Positions 25,076 to 33,157 of a stretch of DNA of 36,573 nt are shown here, piece by piece. This stretch comes from an uncultured Opitutales bacterium (lineage in GTDB: Bacteria; Verrucomicrobiota; Verrucomicrobiia; Opitutales; Intestinicryptomonadaceae). The position numbers and the translations under genes are program-made. Under the pieces are notes generated by a model. It was not told where the DNA came from. It did not search any database and saw only the letters and a list, made by a program, of their open reading frames with translations. Positions within the stretch are counted from its first letter, which is position 1; each line of letters starts with the position of its first letter. The DNA lies in contig URAJ01000023.1 in assembly GCA_900545715.1 (NCBI GenBank), positions 1 to 36,573 on the forward strand. Direction: 5' to 3'.

Positions 25076-26089
25076 TTATCGGGGGGCGTTAATGCTATTT
25101 TTCGGAAGCGTCTCTACTGATAATTTTAATATTTCTTTTACAACGTCTATATCCGCTGTACTATATTGCTTTTTTGTACTGTGGGCGTAAATATCAACAT
25201 CATCTGGAATTTTTATTATACCTTTTTGCAGATTTTCCTTTTCAATTGAAACATTTTTCAATGAAATAACTTCGTAATATTTTAGCTTTTGTTTTCTTAA
25301 TTTTGGAGTTCCGTCATCGTTATTTCCTATCCAACCAGAAGGTATATACTCCCATAGTTCTATTTTCTTTGGTAGAAATACATCTGCATATTTTTCATAG
25401 TCGCTATATAATAATTTAAAATTTCCATCTAATCTTATTGAAGATTTTTCTCTTTCTAAATAATAGTTATGTACAAGTTCTGTTGGCAGCCAATAGGCAT
25501 CTCTTTGTATAAATTTAATGGTATATTCATTAAATATCTTCTGATTCAATGGCTTCATTGCCTGTTTTATAACAAGAGTGCATGTATTTTTATTTAAATT
25601 TTTAATCTCATATGTAGTATTTTCAGCTTCTTTGAGAAGGGATATTATATTAGACAACGCATTGCGATCCTGATAAAAATCAGGAATGAGTGTTAAATAA
25701 TCGGTAAAAAATCTATCTCGAATTGGAACAATTCCGGTATGAGAAATACTTGCACTTTTTAGCTTTGGGAAATATAGAAAATGGTTTTTATCATCTGTAA
25801 TGTATTCGAGCTCAGTACCTAAATTATCTTTGAATTTCTTGAGATAAATATATTTTGGAGATAAAATATTAATAAACGATTTCTTGCTGCTCGATATTTT
25901 TACATTCTTATCAGCATTTTTGATATCGTAATAGTCAACGCCAATATCATAATCAATTTTTAGAGTTTCACTTCTATAATTGTCTTCAGAGAATGTCGAA
26001 GTAAGGTTCAATATATCTTGTCCGGATAAATATATCATGCTACCATAAAATATAATGCCTGGCATGAGAATTTTATTTTTAATATTCAA
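25076..26089 (-). CDS. Exported protein of unknown function, possibly LolA-like fold
   Basis: A 337-residue protein. The N-terminus NIKNKILMPGIIFYGSMIYL is signal-like. The rest is rich in beta-strand segments and Lys/Asp, with stretches such as TCTLVIKQAMKP and YWLPTELVHNYYL, typical of periplasmic LolA/LolB-like or outer-membrane-associated proteins, but this is a fold guess only. The listed start is TTG; an ATG at 26065 would shorten the signal peptide and lose the basic N-end, so TTG is kept with doubt. Strongly AT-rich. It is divergent from the metal regulator, 270 bp away, and may be unrelated to that locus. Confidence 0.65.
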   Translation of the reverse strand: MNIKNKILMPGIIFYGSMIYLSGQDILNLTSTFSEDNYRSETLKIDYDIGVDYYDIKNADKNVKISSSKKSFINILSPKYIYLKKFKDNLGTELEYITDDKNHFLYFPKLKSASISHTGIVPIRDRFFTDYLTLIPDFYQDRNALSNIISLLKEAENTTYEIKNLNKNTCTLVIKQAMKPLNQKIFNEYTIKFIQRDAYWLPTELVHNYYLEREKSSIRLDGNFKLLYSDYEKYADVFLPKKIELWEYIPSGWIGNNDDGTPKLRKQKLKYYEVISLKNVSIEKENLQKGIIKIPDDVDIYAHSTKKQYSTADIDVVKEILKLSVETLPKNSINAPR

Positions 26090-26297
26090 AAAAATATAAA
26101 ATAGTTTTCTTCAAAAGATACATCTCTTATTGTTTGCTTTCGCAATTTGGTGCATTTGCAAACATAAGTAGGTTTAAGAAAGTTTGCTTAGGCTGAATTT
26201 CGCCGAAAAAAACTGTTTAACAAATTTTCTAGTTTTATTCATGGTTTATTAGTTATTATACTGGAATAATTTATAAAATAGAATTATCGCGCAAAAT

Positions 26298-26313
26298 GTT
26301 AGAAGAGTCTAAC
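26298..26313 (+). promoter_or_regulatory. Operator 1 (metalloregulator box) before the regulator gene
   Basis: GTTAGA-AGAG-TCTAAC is a perfect 6-bp inverted repeat with a 4-bp spacer, 46 bp before the regulator's ATG. A degenerate tandem copy (CTTAGAAAAGTGCAAT, 26328-26343) follows 30 bp on and shares the flank TTTTCTTG. The same box occurs twice before the porin gene. TTAG-N6-CTAA has the same geometry as the core of DtxR boxes. Confidence 0.8.
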
Positions 26314-26358
26314 TTTCTTCTTGACATCTTAGAAAAGTGCAATTTTCTTGTTCACAAA

Positions 26359-26856
26359 ATGAAAAAAATTAATTTCAGTTTGACTGAGGCCAGAGAGGAT
26401 TATTTGGAAGCAATTTTAATTCTTTCTTCAAAGTCTTCCCGCGTTCGTCCAATAGATATTGCAAAATTAAAGGGCGTCTCGAAGGCCACTGTCTCTGTCA
26501 CAATCTCCACATTGGTAAAAATGGGTTATGTTCAAGCCGAGAATCCCCGTTCGATTACTCTAACTAAAAAAGGGATTGAAGTAGCGGAAAGTGTCTTGAA
26601 AAAACATGAGCTTTTGCTTGGATTTCTAACGGAACATCTTGGTGTTTCTGCTTCGATTGCGCGTGAGGCGGCCTGCAAGATGGAGCATGCAATAGGCCCT
26701 CTAATAGCCGAGAAACTCGCAAAATTCATTTTAAACTTAAGAGATTTGAAAGTTAGGGGCAAACGCCGCCTTCGATTTTATAATTTGCGCGAACTGGGTT
26801 TGAATACTTGCAATAGACGGAAAAGAAAAATTTTTTTGCGAAAAAAAGTTAGATAA
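26359..26856 (+). CDS. DtxR-family metal-dependent repressor, iron-type metal site
   Basis: A 165-residue regulator with an N-terminal winged helix: SLTEAREDYLEAIL, then IDIAKLKGVSKATVSVTISTL (recognition helix) and wing GYVQAENPRSITLT. The dimer/metal domain has HELLLGFL and ACKMEHAIG. Equivalent metal residues are Asp14, Glu17, His83, Cys106, Glu109 and His110. DtxR/IdeR have Cys-x-x-Glu-His here, whereas MntR has Glu-x-x-Glu-His, so iron sensing is favoured. There is no SH3-like third domain; instead a basic tail (about 35 residues, CNRRKRKIFLRKK) ends inside operator 2. ATG at 26359 was chosen because the upstream in-frame ATG at 26296 would put operator 1 inside the gene. Confidence 0.88.
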   Translation: MKKINFSLTEAREDYLEAILILSSKSSRVRPIDIAKLKGVSKATVSVTISTLVKMGYVQAENPRSITLTKKGIEVAESVLKKHELLLGFLTEHLGVSASIAREAACKMEHAIGPLIAEKLAKFILNLRDLKVRGKRRLRFYNLRELGLNTCNRRKRKIFLRKKVR

Positions 26857-26863
26857 GTCTAAC
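26848..26863 (+). promoter_or_regulatory. Operator 2, overlapping the regulator stop codon
   Basis: GTTAGA-TAAG-TCTAAC, the same inverted repeat as operator 1. The TAA stop of the regulator (26854-26856) lies inside it. It is 75 bp before operator 3, and a possible promoter (TTGAAC 26885-26890, TAAATT 26907-26912, 16-bp spacing) lies between them. Confidence 0.85.
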
Positions 26864-26922
26864 TACCCCTCCCCAACGCTCCGTTTTGAACTTTAATTTT
26901 TAAGGGTAAATTTAGAAAAAAA

Positions 26923-26938
26923 GTTAGATAAGTCTAAC
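26923..26938 (+). promoter_or_regulatory. Operator 3, just upstream of the porin gene
   Basis: GTTAGA-TAAG-TCTAAC, identical to operator 2 including the spacer and the AA before it, 21 bp before the porin ATG. Two identical boxes flank the presumed promoter, suited to strong repression when metal is plentiful. Confidence 0.87.
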
Positions 26939-26959
26939 ATTAAAAAAAGAAAGAGTCAT

Positions 26960-28207
26960 ATGAAACTGATAAAGACAACAAACACCGCTATTAGCGGAAT
27001 TACAATGCTCGCCTCTTGCGTTTTTGCGCAAGAAGCCTCAACACAGCCCGCGCCGGAAAAAATCGAGTCGTGGATGGATAGGGAGAGCCTATTTATTGCC
27101 TCGGCAAGCGACGACGTCTCAAAAAAGACGGGGTTTACCCCCTCTTTGAATTGGACGGGAGAGGTCTGGGGCAATGTTTCGGACGGCAGGAATATTCACA
27201 CATTGGCGGACTCGCTCTTTACTTTGGGCTTCGAGCAGGACTTGTCTGCATTGGCGCACAAAGAGGGCTGGGGCAGAATAGGGCTTAGCGCCTTCTACTA
27301 CACCCAGACAAACGGCGGCGAGCTTGGCGGCTTCGATTCCTCGCAAGGCTCTTTTAGCAACATAGTTGCGGGCGATATGGCCAGGGTTTTTGAAATTTAC
27401 TACGCAAACGACTTTGAGACCAAATTCGGAAACATAGGCTTTAGAATTGGCCAACTTGCGGCCGACGAAGACTTCATGGGTATGGATTACTCCGACGTAT
27501 TTTTGAATTCATCATTCGGCGCCATGCCAAACGTCGCGCCCGGTCAATTGTTCTCGCAGTATAACGTTGCGACATTGGGGGCGGTAATCTACTATTCGCA
27601 AGGGAATTTTGATGCCACCTTCGGCGTTTATAACGGCAACATAGGGCAGGATATTTCATCTAACAACGGCTTCGATTACAGCAATACTTTCGACACCGTC
27701 GCCCTGTGGTACCAGTTCGGCTACAACTACGAAATAGGCGGCCTTGCGGGGCGCGCGATGTTCGGAGGAAATTATCACAGCGACCCGAGTAAAATTAACT
27801 TCGACGCTATTGATGCGGGCAGCTTCTACTCCTTCTACTTCGGCCTACAACAGTCTTTGCTAAACGACGACGAAGGAAACGCGAAGTTTGGCATTTATAC
27901 CCGCATAGGCTGGGTTCCGAGCAGCAAAGCATCTGACAATAACTTTTATGCAGACTTTGGATTTAATTGGTTTGCGCCCATACCATGCAGAGAAAACGAT
28001 ATATTTGCAGTAGGTTTTTCAGTGATAGAAAACGAGCGCGCTGCCCGGACAGAGTATTCGCATTACGAAGGGGCTCTTGAAATTACCTATCGTTTTCAAA
28101 TTACGCCAGCAATTGCGCTTCAACCGGACTTTCAGATTTTTGTGAATCAGGGCAAAGATTCCAAGGCCGCGTATATAACGGGTGCAAGGCTTGAAGTTAA
28201 CTTCTAG
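26960..28207 (+). CDS. OprB-like outer-membrane porin
   Basis: A 415-residue beta-barrel protein, first gene under the twin operators. The signal peptide ends near SCVFAQEAS. The remainder is a run of amphipathic strands, with GWGRIGLSAFYYTQ, GFRIGQLAADEDFMG and NFDATFGVYNGNIG resembling carbohydrate-selective (OprB) porins. The last residue is Phe (ARLEVNF), the usual barrel-assembly signal. OprB members are best known for sugars, but its place under a metal operator, ahead of iron-uptake genes, suggests passage of metal or metal-chelate here; this is inference. The gap to the imelysin gene is 44 bp. Confidence 0.85.
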   Translation: MKLIKTTNTAISGITMLASCVFAQEASTQPAPEKIESWMDRESLFIASASDDVSKKTGFTPSLNWTGEVWGNVSDGRNIHTLADSLFTLGFEQDLSALAHKEGWGRIGLSAFYYTQTNGGELGGFDSSQGSFSNIVAGDMARVFEIYYANDFETKFGNIGFRIGQLAADEDFMGMDYSDVFLNSSFGAMPNVAPGQLFSQYNVATLGAVIYYSQGNFDATFGVYNGNIGQDISSNNGFDYSNTFDTVALWYQFGYNYEIGGLAGRAMFGGNYHSDPSKINFDAIDAGSFYSFYFGLQQSLLNDDEGNAKFGIYTRIGWVPSSKASDNNFYADFGFNWFAPIPCRENDIFAVGFSVIENERAARTEYSHYEGALEITYRFQITPAIALQPDFQIFVNQGKDSKAAYITGARLEVNF

Positions 28208-28251
28208 CCCAAGTCTAAAAAAACTCTTTAAAAAATTGTTTGGGTAAAAAT

Positions 28252-29367
28252 ATGAAAAGAAAATCTACATACAAAGAAATCTGCAAATTAACATTGGCTG
28301 CGGCGGCAATTGGCGTTTTTTCGGCGTCGGCGGCAGAAGCCGTGGAAATAAAGGACGTGTTGGATAGCTACGTCGAAGCCACAGTGCTTCCGACCTATTC
28401 GCAGATGTCCGATTCCGCCATAGAGTTTAACAAGGCTGTCGCCAAGCTCAAAGAGAGCGCAAGCGACGAAAATCTCGCGAAGGCCGCCGCGGCTTGGAGC
28501 AAGGTTCGCACTTCTTGGGAGCGCAGCGAAGCCTTTTTGTTCGGGCCCGCTGCCTTTGCGAGCTTGGATCCGAATCTCGACTCTTGGCCGCTCGACCAAT
28601 CGCAATTGGACAGCCTGATAAAAGCGATAAACGAAGGGCGTATTTCGATAGATGCCGGGTATGTCAGGGGAGGCTTGGGCGCCGCTTTCAGGGGCTTTCA
28701 CGCGGCGGAGTATCTCCTTTTTAGGGAGGGCAAGGTTCGCAAGGCCGCCGAAATGTCAAAGGGCGAGCTTGAGTATCTTGCGGCACTTGCGCAAGTTCTG
28801 ACGGAGGATTGCGTGGCGCTTGAGTCTTGGTGGAAGGGCGCCGACAAGCTTTCGGAGGGCAAGTCGAAAATTCTTGAAGAGGCTGAAATCGAAACAAACG
28901 GTTCATACGCAAGCGAGATGAAAAATGCAGGCAATACCGGAAGCCGCTACGAATCGCAGAAGGAGGCGATAAGCGAGATTTTCGACGGCTGCATAGACAT
29001 TGTCGACGAATTGGTGGAGGCAAAATTGGGCACGCCCGCAAAGACTCAAAATCCGCTTGAGTGCGAATCTCGCCACAGTGGAACAAGCCTAATAGATGCC
29101 GTCGACAACCTAATAAGCGTCCGCAATTCCTACGAAGGTATAAATTCGAAGGGCGCGAGCCTTTCGGCCTTGGTTTCGGAAAAATCCAAGGAGACCGACG
29201 AACGGGTGAAAGCGTCAATAAGCAGTGCTATAAATAGTGTTAAAGCGCTAAAGGCTCCAATGTTTAAAAATCTCAAGGAAAACAAAGAGGGCTTTAAAGT
29301 TGCCATAGCCGCCTGCGAAGAACTTTCGGAGGCTTTGGGCAAGGCAAAGGAAGTTATATGCGAATAA
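28252..29367 (+). CDS. Imelysin (peptidase M75/EfeO-like) iron-uptake lipoprotein or periplasmic protein
   Basis: A 371-residue exported protein of the imelysin family. The signal peptide ends near FSASAAEA. The family motif GxHxxE is present as RGFHAAEYLLF, and VLPTYSQMSDSA plus WSKVRTSWERSEAFLFGP are typical of the N-terminal helical repeat. Imelysins such as IrpA and EfeO act in iron uptake; proteolytic activity is doubtful. Neighbours (di-haem oxidoreductase next, porin before) match the known imelysin/DUF1111-type clusters of Pseudomonas. ATG at 28252 was preferred to a TTG at 28240. A half-site GTCTAA at 28214 between porin and this gene is too poor to call an operator. Confidence 0.9.
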   Translation: MKRKSTYKEICKLTLAAAAIGVFSASAAEAVEIKDVLDSYVEATVLPTYSQMSDSAIEFNKAVAKLKESASDENLAKAAAAWSKVRTSWERSEAFLFGPAAFASLDPNLDSWPLDQSQLDSLIKAINEGRISIDAGYVRGGLGAAFRGFHAAEYLLFREGKVRKAAEMSKGELEYLAALAQVLTEDCVALESWWKGADKLSEGKSKILEEAEIETNGSYASEMKNAGNTGSRYESQKEAISEIFDGCIDIVDELVEAKLGTPAKTQNPLECESRHSGTSLIDAVDNLISVRNSYEGINSKGASLSALVSEKSKETDERVKASISSAINSVKALKAPMFKNLKENKEGFKVAIAACEELSEALGKAKEVICE

Positions 29368-29397
29368 AACTTGGCTAATTTGCCTATCAATTCGAGT

Positions 29398-29452
29398 TTC
29401 CCGCCGATTGATGGATTATTTCCCGGCGGGAAGCTCCCTCTTTTTTGGAGGG
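29398..29452 (+). promoter_or_regulatory. Two hairpins between imelysin and di-haem gene, second masks the ribosome site
   Basis: Hairpin 1: TTCCCGCCG (29398-29406) with CGGCGGGAA (29424-29432), 9 bp, 17-nt loop. Hairpin 2: CCCTC (29436-29440) with GAGGG (29448-29452). The 3' arm is part of GGAGGG, the Shine-Dalgarno sequence of the gene starting at 29461. This could reduce translation of the downstream gene or cause partial termination, since six T residues lie in the loop. Confidence 0.6.
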
Positions 29453-29460
29453 TCTGCTAG

Positions 29461-31104
29461 ATGTTTACTCTATTTAGAAAATCAATTTTACCTCTATTGC
29501 TCTGTCTGTTTTCGCTATGTCTTTCTTGCTGCGGATATAAAGATGATGAGTTTGCCGCAGAGGGATTCGTGCCAAAGAAAGCGCGGGATTTGAAAATAGA
29601 TCACCCAAAAATTCCGCCTGCCGCCCTCAAGTCCAAAATCAACGGGGAGTCTGCCGGATTTGGCGACATTAAACCAGAGTTCATTAGCCTTTCATGCGTT
29701 GCATGCCATGTAAACGCGAGTGTCGACATGCGCCTGCCCGAAACGAGAAACTCGGACGGAAGCAAGGGCCCCGCATATTATCTCGGCGGAGAGGCTGGCA
29801 CGACTTTTACCTCAAACAGCAAGGCTTTTGAGCAGCCCGCGCCCGCCGTTGTGGAGGCGGGTTTGGAATCCGATTTCAAGCAGGGCGAGGCGATTTTTGA
29901 GGGCAACTTTGTAAGCGACAAGGGCGTGCCTTTTGGGGGACTCGGTCCCACCTACATGAAAACTTCGTGTATCGCCTGCCACCCCGGCTATGGCCGCGCG
30001 CACCGCGTTGAAGATTTTTCAAAAGAGTACGGAAACGGTTACATCGCGACCATCCATAGGCCAGACGGAAGCGTTGTGGAGGGCTACACAGAGATGCTCC
30101 AAACAAACGCGGTAAAACCGTATTTGCCCTACGCAAAGGGCGTAAAAATAACTTGGCATAAGTTTGTCGATAAATACGGCAATCGATATCCCGACGGAAG
30201 TTTTTACAATGATGGCAAGCCTAATGAAGGCGAACTTGTCTATCCGAGCGCAGAGATAATAGAGCCGCTTTTGCCGCTTCCCAAAGACTACAAAGTTTCG
30301 ATAGAGTCGACAATAGGGATTTACGGCACGGGGCTTCTCGACGCCATACCCGACGAGGCTATTTTGGCCGAGTACCGCCGCCAGCACGCGCTTGCTGGGC
30401 CCGTCAAGGGCGTTCACGGAAATTGGATTTACGACCAAAAAAGCAGGCGCAAGCGACTTGGCAAATTCACTTGGCACTGTTCGCGCGCCACTCTTGACGA
30501 CGGTCCGGGCTCAAACGGAATTTACAACACTACAAACGTCGCGCGCGCCGACAGGCGTGAACTTTATGGAACGAGACAGTGGCTTGAAAAACACGAGAGT
30601 TTGGGCATAGACGTAAGCGCGTTTAAAAAGGCGCAAGATCCCGAATTTTCGATGGAGGATTTTGAAAAATTCATGGTCTGGCACCGCGGCTTGGCTGTTC
30701 CCGCCGCCAGAAATTTGGACAGGCCCGAGGTTCTTGCGGGGCGCGAAACCTTCTATAAAATCGGCTGCGCAAGCTGCCACAAGCCGGAGTGGACGACGGG
30801 CGAATACGCGCCTTTTAAGCCCTATTCCGGGCAGATTATCCGCCCCTATACGGATTTGCTAATGCACGACATGGGCGAGGAAAACAGGGGGAGATTCCGC
30901 ACCTACCGCACGCCGCCGCTGTGGGGGCGCGGGCTTATGCGCAAGACCGCGGGGCACAGCGATATGTTTCACGACCTTCGCGCCCGCAACTTTGAGGAGG
31001 CCATACTATGGCACTTCGGCGAGGCCGAGTTTGCGCGCGAGCTTTTCAGAAATTTAAATGAGCAAAAGCGCGCGCAGCTCATAAAATTTTTAAAATCACT
31101 TTAA
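29461..31104 (+). CDS. Di-haem oxidoreductase family (DUF1111/DHOR-like) c-type cytochrome
   Basis: A 547-residue exported cytochrome. A hydrophobic signal ends LCLSCCGYKDD; a lipid-attached Cys is possible but the box is not ideal. Three CxxCH haem sites are seen: CVACH (from residue 79), CIACH (170) and CASCH (about 436). GGLGPTYMKTSCIACHPGYG and YRTPPLWGRGL are typical of the di-haem oxidoreductase family. Two sites would be the norm; the first CVACH is extra or replaces another ligand. The family often sits next to imelysin in iron-responsive operons, as here, and may be a periplasmic electron carrier or peroxidase-like enzyme in iron oxidation or release. Confidence 0.88.
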   Translation: MFTLFRKSILPLLLCLFSLCLSCCGYKDDEFAAEGFVPKKARDLKIDHPKIPPAALKSKINGESAGFGDIKPEFISLSCVACHVNASVDMRLPETRNSDGSKGPAYYLGGEAGTTFTSNSKAFEQPAPAVVEAGLESDFKQGEAIFEGNFVSDKGVPFGGLGPTYMKTSCIACHPGYGRAHRVEDFSKEYGNGYIATIHRPDGSVVEGYTEMLQTNAVKPYLPYAKGVKITWHKFVDKYGNRYPDGSFYNDGKPNEGELVYPSAEIIEPLLPLPKDYKVSIESTIGIYGTGLLDAIPDEAILAEYRRQHALAGPVKGVHGNWIYDQKSRRKRLGKFTWHCSRATLDDGPGSNGIYNTTNVARADRRELYGTRQWLEKHESLGIDVSAFKKAQDPEFSMEDFEKFMVWHRGLAVPAARNLDRPEVLAGRETFYKIGCASCHKPEWTTGEYAPFKPYSGQIIRPYTDLLMHDMGEENRGRFRTYRTPPLWGRGLMRKTAGHSDMFHDLRARNFEEAILWHFGEAEFARELFRNLNEQKRAQLIKFLKSL

Positions 31105-31135
31105 AAGCAAATCTATACACAAGGCATTTAAAATT

Positions 31136-32194
31136 ATGGAAAATTTCAGCGCAAAAAAATTGCCTCTTTCGGGAGGAAGGCAAATCTATTTCTTTTCGGC
31201 ATCGGCGGAGGGTTTGGAAGATGCAAAGGCGCATTTTGACGCCCTTAATTCAATTTCCAAAATGCGCCTTGTAGGGCCTGAGCTGTATGCGGCTTGCGAG
31301 TTGCCGCTCTTTCAAAAGAAGTCCTCGGGCGAATTTTTATTTTTGGGGACCGAAGTTGGAGGCGGCTATCGCGGTCTTCAATGTTGTTTGGTTTCGGAGG
31401 ATATTTCAAAAGAGATTGTCTTTGAAGGGCGAAGAGTGGGGCTTTGCTTTGAGGACGATTTTGCGCGCTACGCGTTACTTGGAGGAATTTTTCCCGAGGA
31501 TATTCGGGCGTGCAAAGAGGCTCAAACTTCAAGCGTTTTTGAGAGCATAGAGGCGGCTTTGGGCGGGGTCGGAATGGATTTTTCAAACATTGTGCGCACA
31601 TGGTTTTACAACGACAATATTTTGGATTGGTACGAAACTTTTAACGGGGCTAGAGATTCCTTCTTTGAGTCGCGCAAGGTGTTTTCGGGATTGGTTCCCG
31701 CAAGCACCGGCATAGGCTCCCGCAACGCGCGCGGGGCGGCCTTGGCGGCGCGCGCCTTTGCCGTAAAGCCGAAGTCTGAGCTGGTGAAAATTTGCGAGGT
31801 TGAATCGCCCTTGCAGTGTTCGGCGCGCGATTACAAAAGTTCCTTCAGCAGAGCCGTGGAATTGGCGCACCCGAATTTCAGGCATTTAATTGTTTCCGGA
31901 ACAGCCGGCATAGAGTACGGAGGGAAAAGCGCCTTTGTCGGAGACTTAGACCGGCAGATAAATTTATCGCTTGACGTCGCGGAGGCTATTTTAAAATCGC
32001 GCGGCATGGATTGGGACGACACCCTGCGGGCGGTCGCCTATATCAAGGATTTTTCATGTGCGGGCGAATTTAGAAAAATTCAAAAAAAACGCGGACTTGA
32101 AAAATTGCCATGTGTAGCAATTCAAGCCGACGTGTGCCGAGACGATCTGCTCTTTGAAATCGAGCTTGACGCTGGGATTGCTCTAAAAGTTTAG
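31136..32194 (+). CDS. Chorismatase-like (FkbO/Hyg5-type) tandem RidA-fold protein
   Basis: A 352-residue protein made of two YjgF/RidA-like halves. Blocks RTWFYNDNILDWYETFN and PASTGIGSRNARGAAL, then LIVSGTAGIEYGGKSAFVGD and ADVCRDDLLFEIELD, match the layout of chorismate-converting enzymes FkbO and Hyg5, which cut chorismate to hydroxybenzoates or dihydroxy-cyclohexadiene acids. The Cys-Arg and Glu of the last block are conserved there as well. It follows the di-haem gene by 31 bp and precedes the iron-chelate transporter by 9 bp, so a small aromatic acid that binds or helps mobilise iron is an attractive guess. A simpler RidA-type deaminase remains possible. Confidence 0.62.
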   Translation: MENFSAKKLPLSGGRQIYFFSASAEGLEDAKAHFDALNSISKMRLVGPELYAACELPLFQKKSSGEFLFLGTEVGGGYRGLQCCLVSEDISKEIVFEGRRVGLCFEDDFARYALLGGIFPEDIRACKEAQTSSVFESIEAALGGVGMDFSNIVRTWFYNDNILDWYETFNGARDSFFESRKVFSGLVPASTGIGSRNARGAALAARAFAVKPKSELVKICEVESPLQCSARDYKSSFSRAVELAHPNFRHLIVSGTAGIEYGGKSAFVGDLDRQINLSLDVAEAILKSRGMDWDDTLRAVAYIKDFSCAGEFRKIQKKRGLEKLPCVAIQADVCRDDLLFEIELDAGIALKV

Positions 32195-32203
32195 ATATTT
32201 GCA

Positions 32204-33157
32204 ATGTTCGTGCCGCTATTACAAATTTTGATATTGGCAGCGTGTTCGTTTTGCTCGCTCTTTGTCGGGGTTGCCGACATATCTCCGCTTGATTTGTTTA
32301 ACTTGAGCCGGGAGCAAAGCGGGATCTTTTTTGCCGGCAGAATCCCCCGCCTTTGCAGCATACTTGTTGCAGGCTCCAGCCTGGCGGTTGCGGGGCTTAT
32401 AATGCAAAGAATTATGCAAAATAAATTCGTATCGCCGACGACGGCTGGCACGATGCAGTGGTGTAAATTGGGAGTTATGACAGCCGTGGTTTGCCTGCCG
32501 GGGGCAAGCCCGATTTTGCGTGTGGGAGCGGCTTTTGCGGTGTCGCTATTCGGAACTTTTTTATTCTTGGCGATAGTGAATAAACTGCGCAGCCAAAGCG
32601 CGGTTTTAGTCCCGCTTGTGGGTATAATGCTCGGCTCGGTAGTAGATGCGGGAGCGACATTCTTTGCGTACAAGTTCGACATAATTCAGAATATGGCCTC
32701 ATGGCTTCAGGGTAATTTCTCGCTTGTGATTGCGGGCAAATACGAGCTTTTGTACCTGAGCGTCCCATTAATGTTTTTGGCATATTTTTACGCGGATTAT
32801 TTTACAATAGCCGGAATGGGCAGAAGTACGGCATCTTCACTGGGGTTAAATCACACTCTCATTGTAAACGGGGGGCTTGTTATAATTGCGGTTGTAAGCT
32901 CCGCAAGCGTTGTGGGGGTGGGCAACATACCTTTTGTGGGGCTTATAGTTCCAAACGTTCTGGCAATTTTTAAAGGGGACAACGTAAAAAATATTTTGTG
33001 GGACTGCGCGTGGCTAGGCGCGTTTCTTGTTCTAATTTGCGACATTGCCGGGAGGCTGATAATATTCCCCTATGAAATTCCGATAGGGATAATACTCGGC
33101 GTTGCGGGGGCTGCGGTATTTTTGGTTTTAATAAGAAGCGGGAGGAGCTATGTGTAA
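32204..33157 (+). CDS. Iron-chelate ABC transporter permease (FatD/CeuB-like, FecCD family)
   Basis: A 317-residue inner-membrane permease with about eight or nine helices. The FecCD block FFAGRIPRLCSILVAGSSLAVAG near residue 44 and GLIMQRIMQNKFVSPTTAG are diagnostic; GLIVPNVLAIFKGDNVK near the C-terminus contacts the ATPase. The family forms a heterodimer with the next gene's product. Start ATG at 32204 is 9 bp after the chorismatase-like gene. The 3' end overlaps the second permease by 8 bp, showing tight coupling. The substrate is a ferric siderophore or other chelate; which one is unknown. Confidence 0.92.
   Translation: MFVPLLQILILAACSFCSLFVGVADISPLDLFNLSREQSGIFFAGRIPRLCSILVAGSSLAVAGLIMQRIMQNKFVSPTTAGTMQWCKLGVMTAVVCLPGASPILRVGAAFAVSLFGTFLFLAIVNKLRSQSAVLVPLVGIMLGSVVDAGATFFAYKFDIIQNMASWLQGNFSLVIAGKYELLYLSVPLMFLAYFYADYFTIAGMGRSTASSLGLNHTLIVNGGLVIIAVVSSASVVGVGNIPFVGLIVPNVLAIFKGDNVKNILWDCAWLGAFLVLICDIAGRLIIFPYEIPIGIILGVAGAAVFLVLIRSGRSYV

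Noticed and set aside
28211..28218. GTCTAA half-site between porin and imelysin
   Set aside because: The second half at the right spacing does not match, so it is not counted as a fourth operator.
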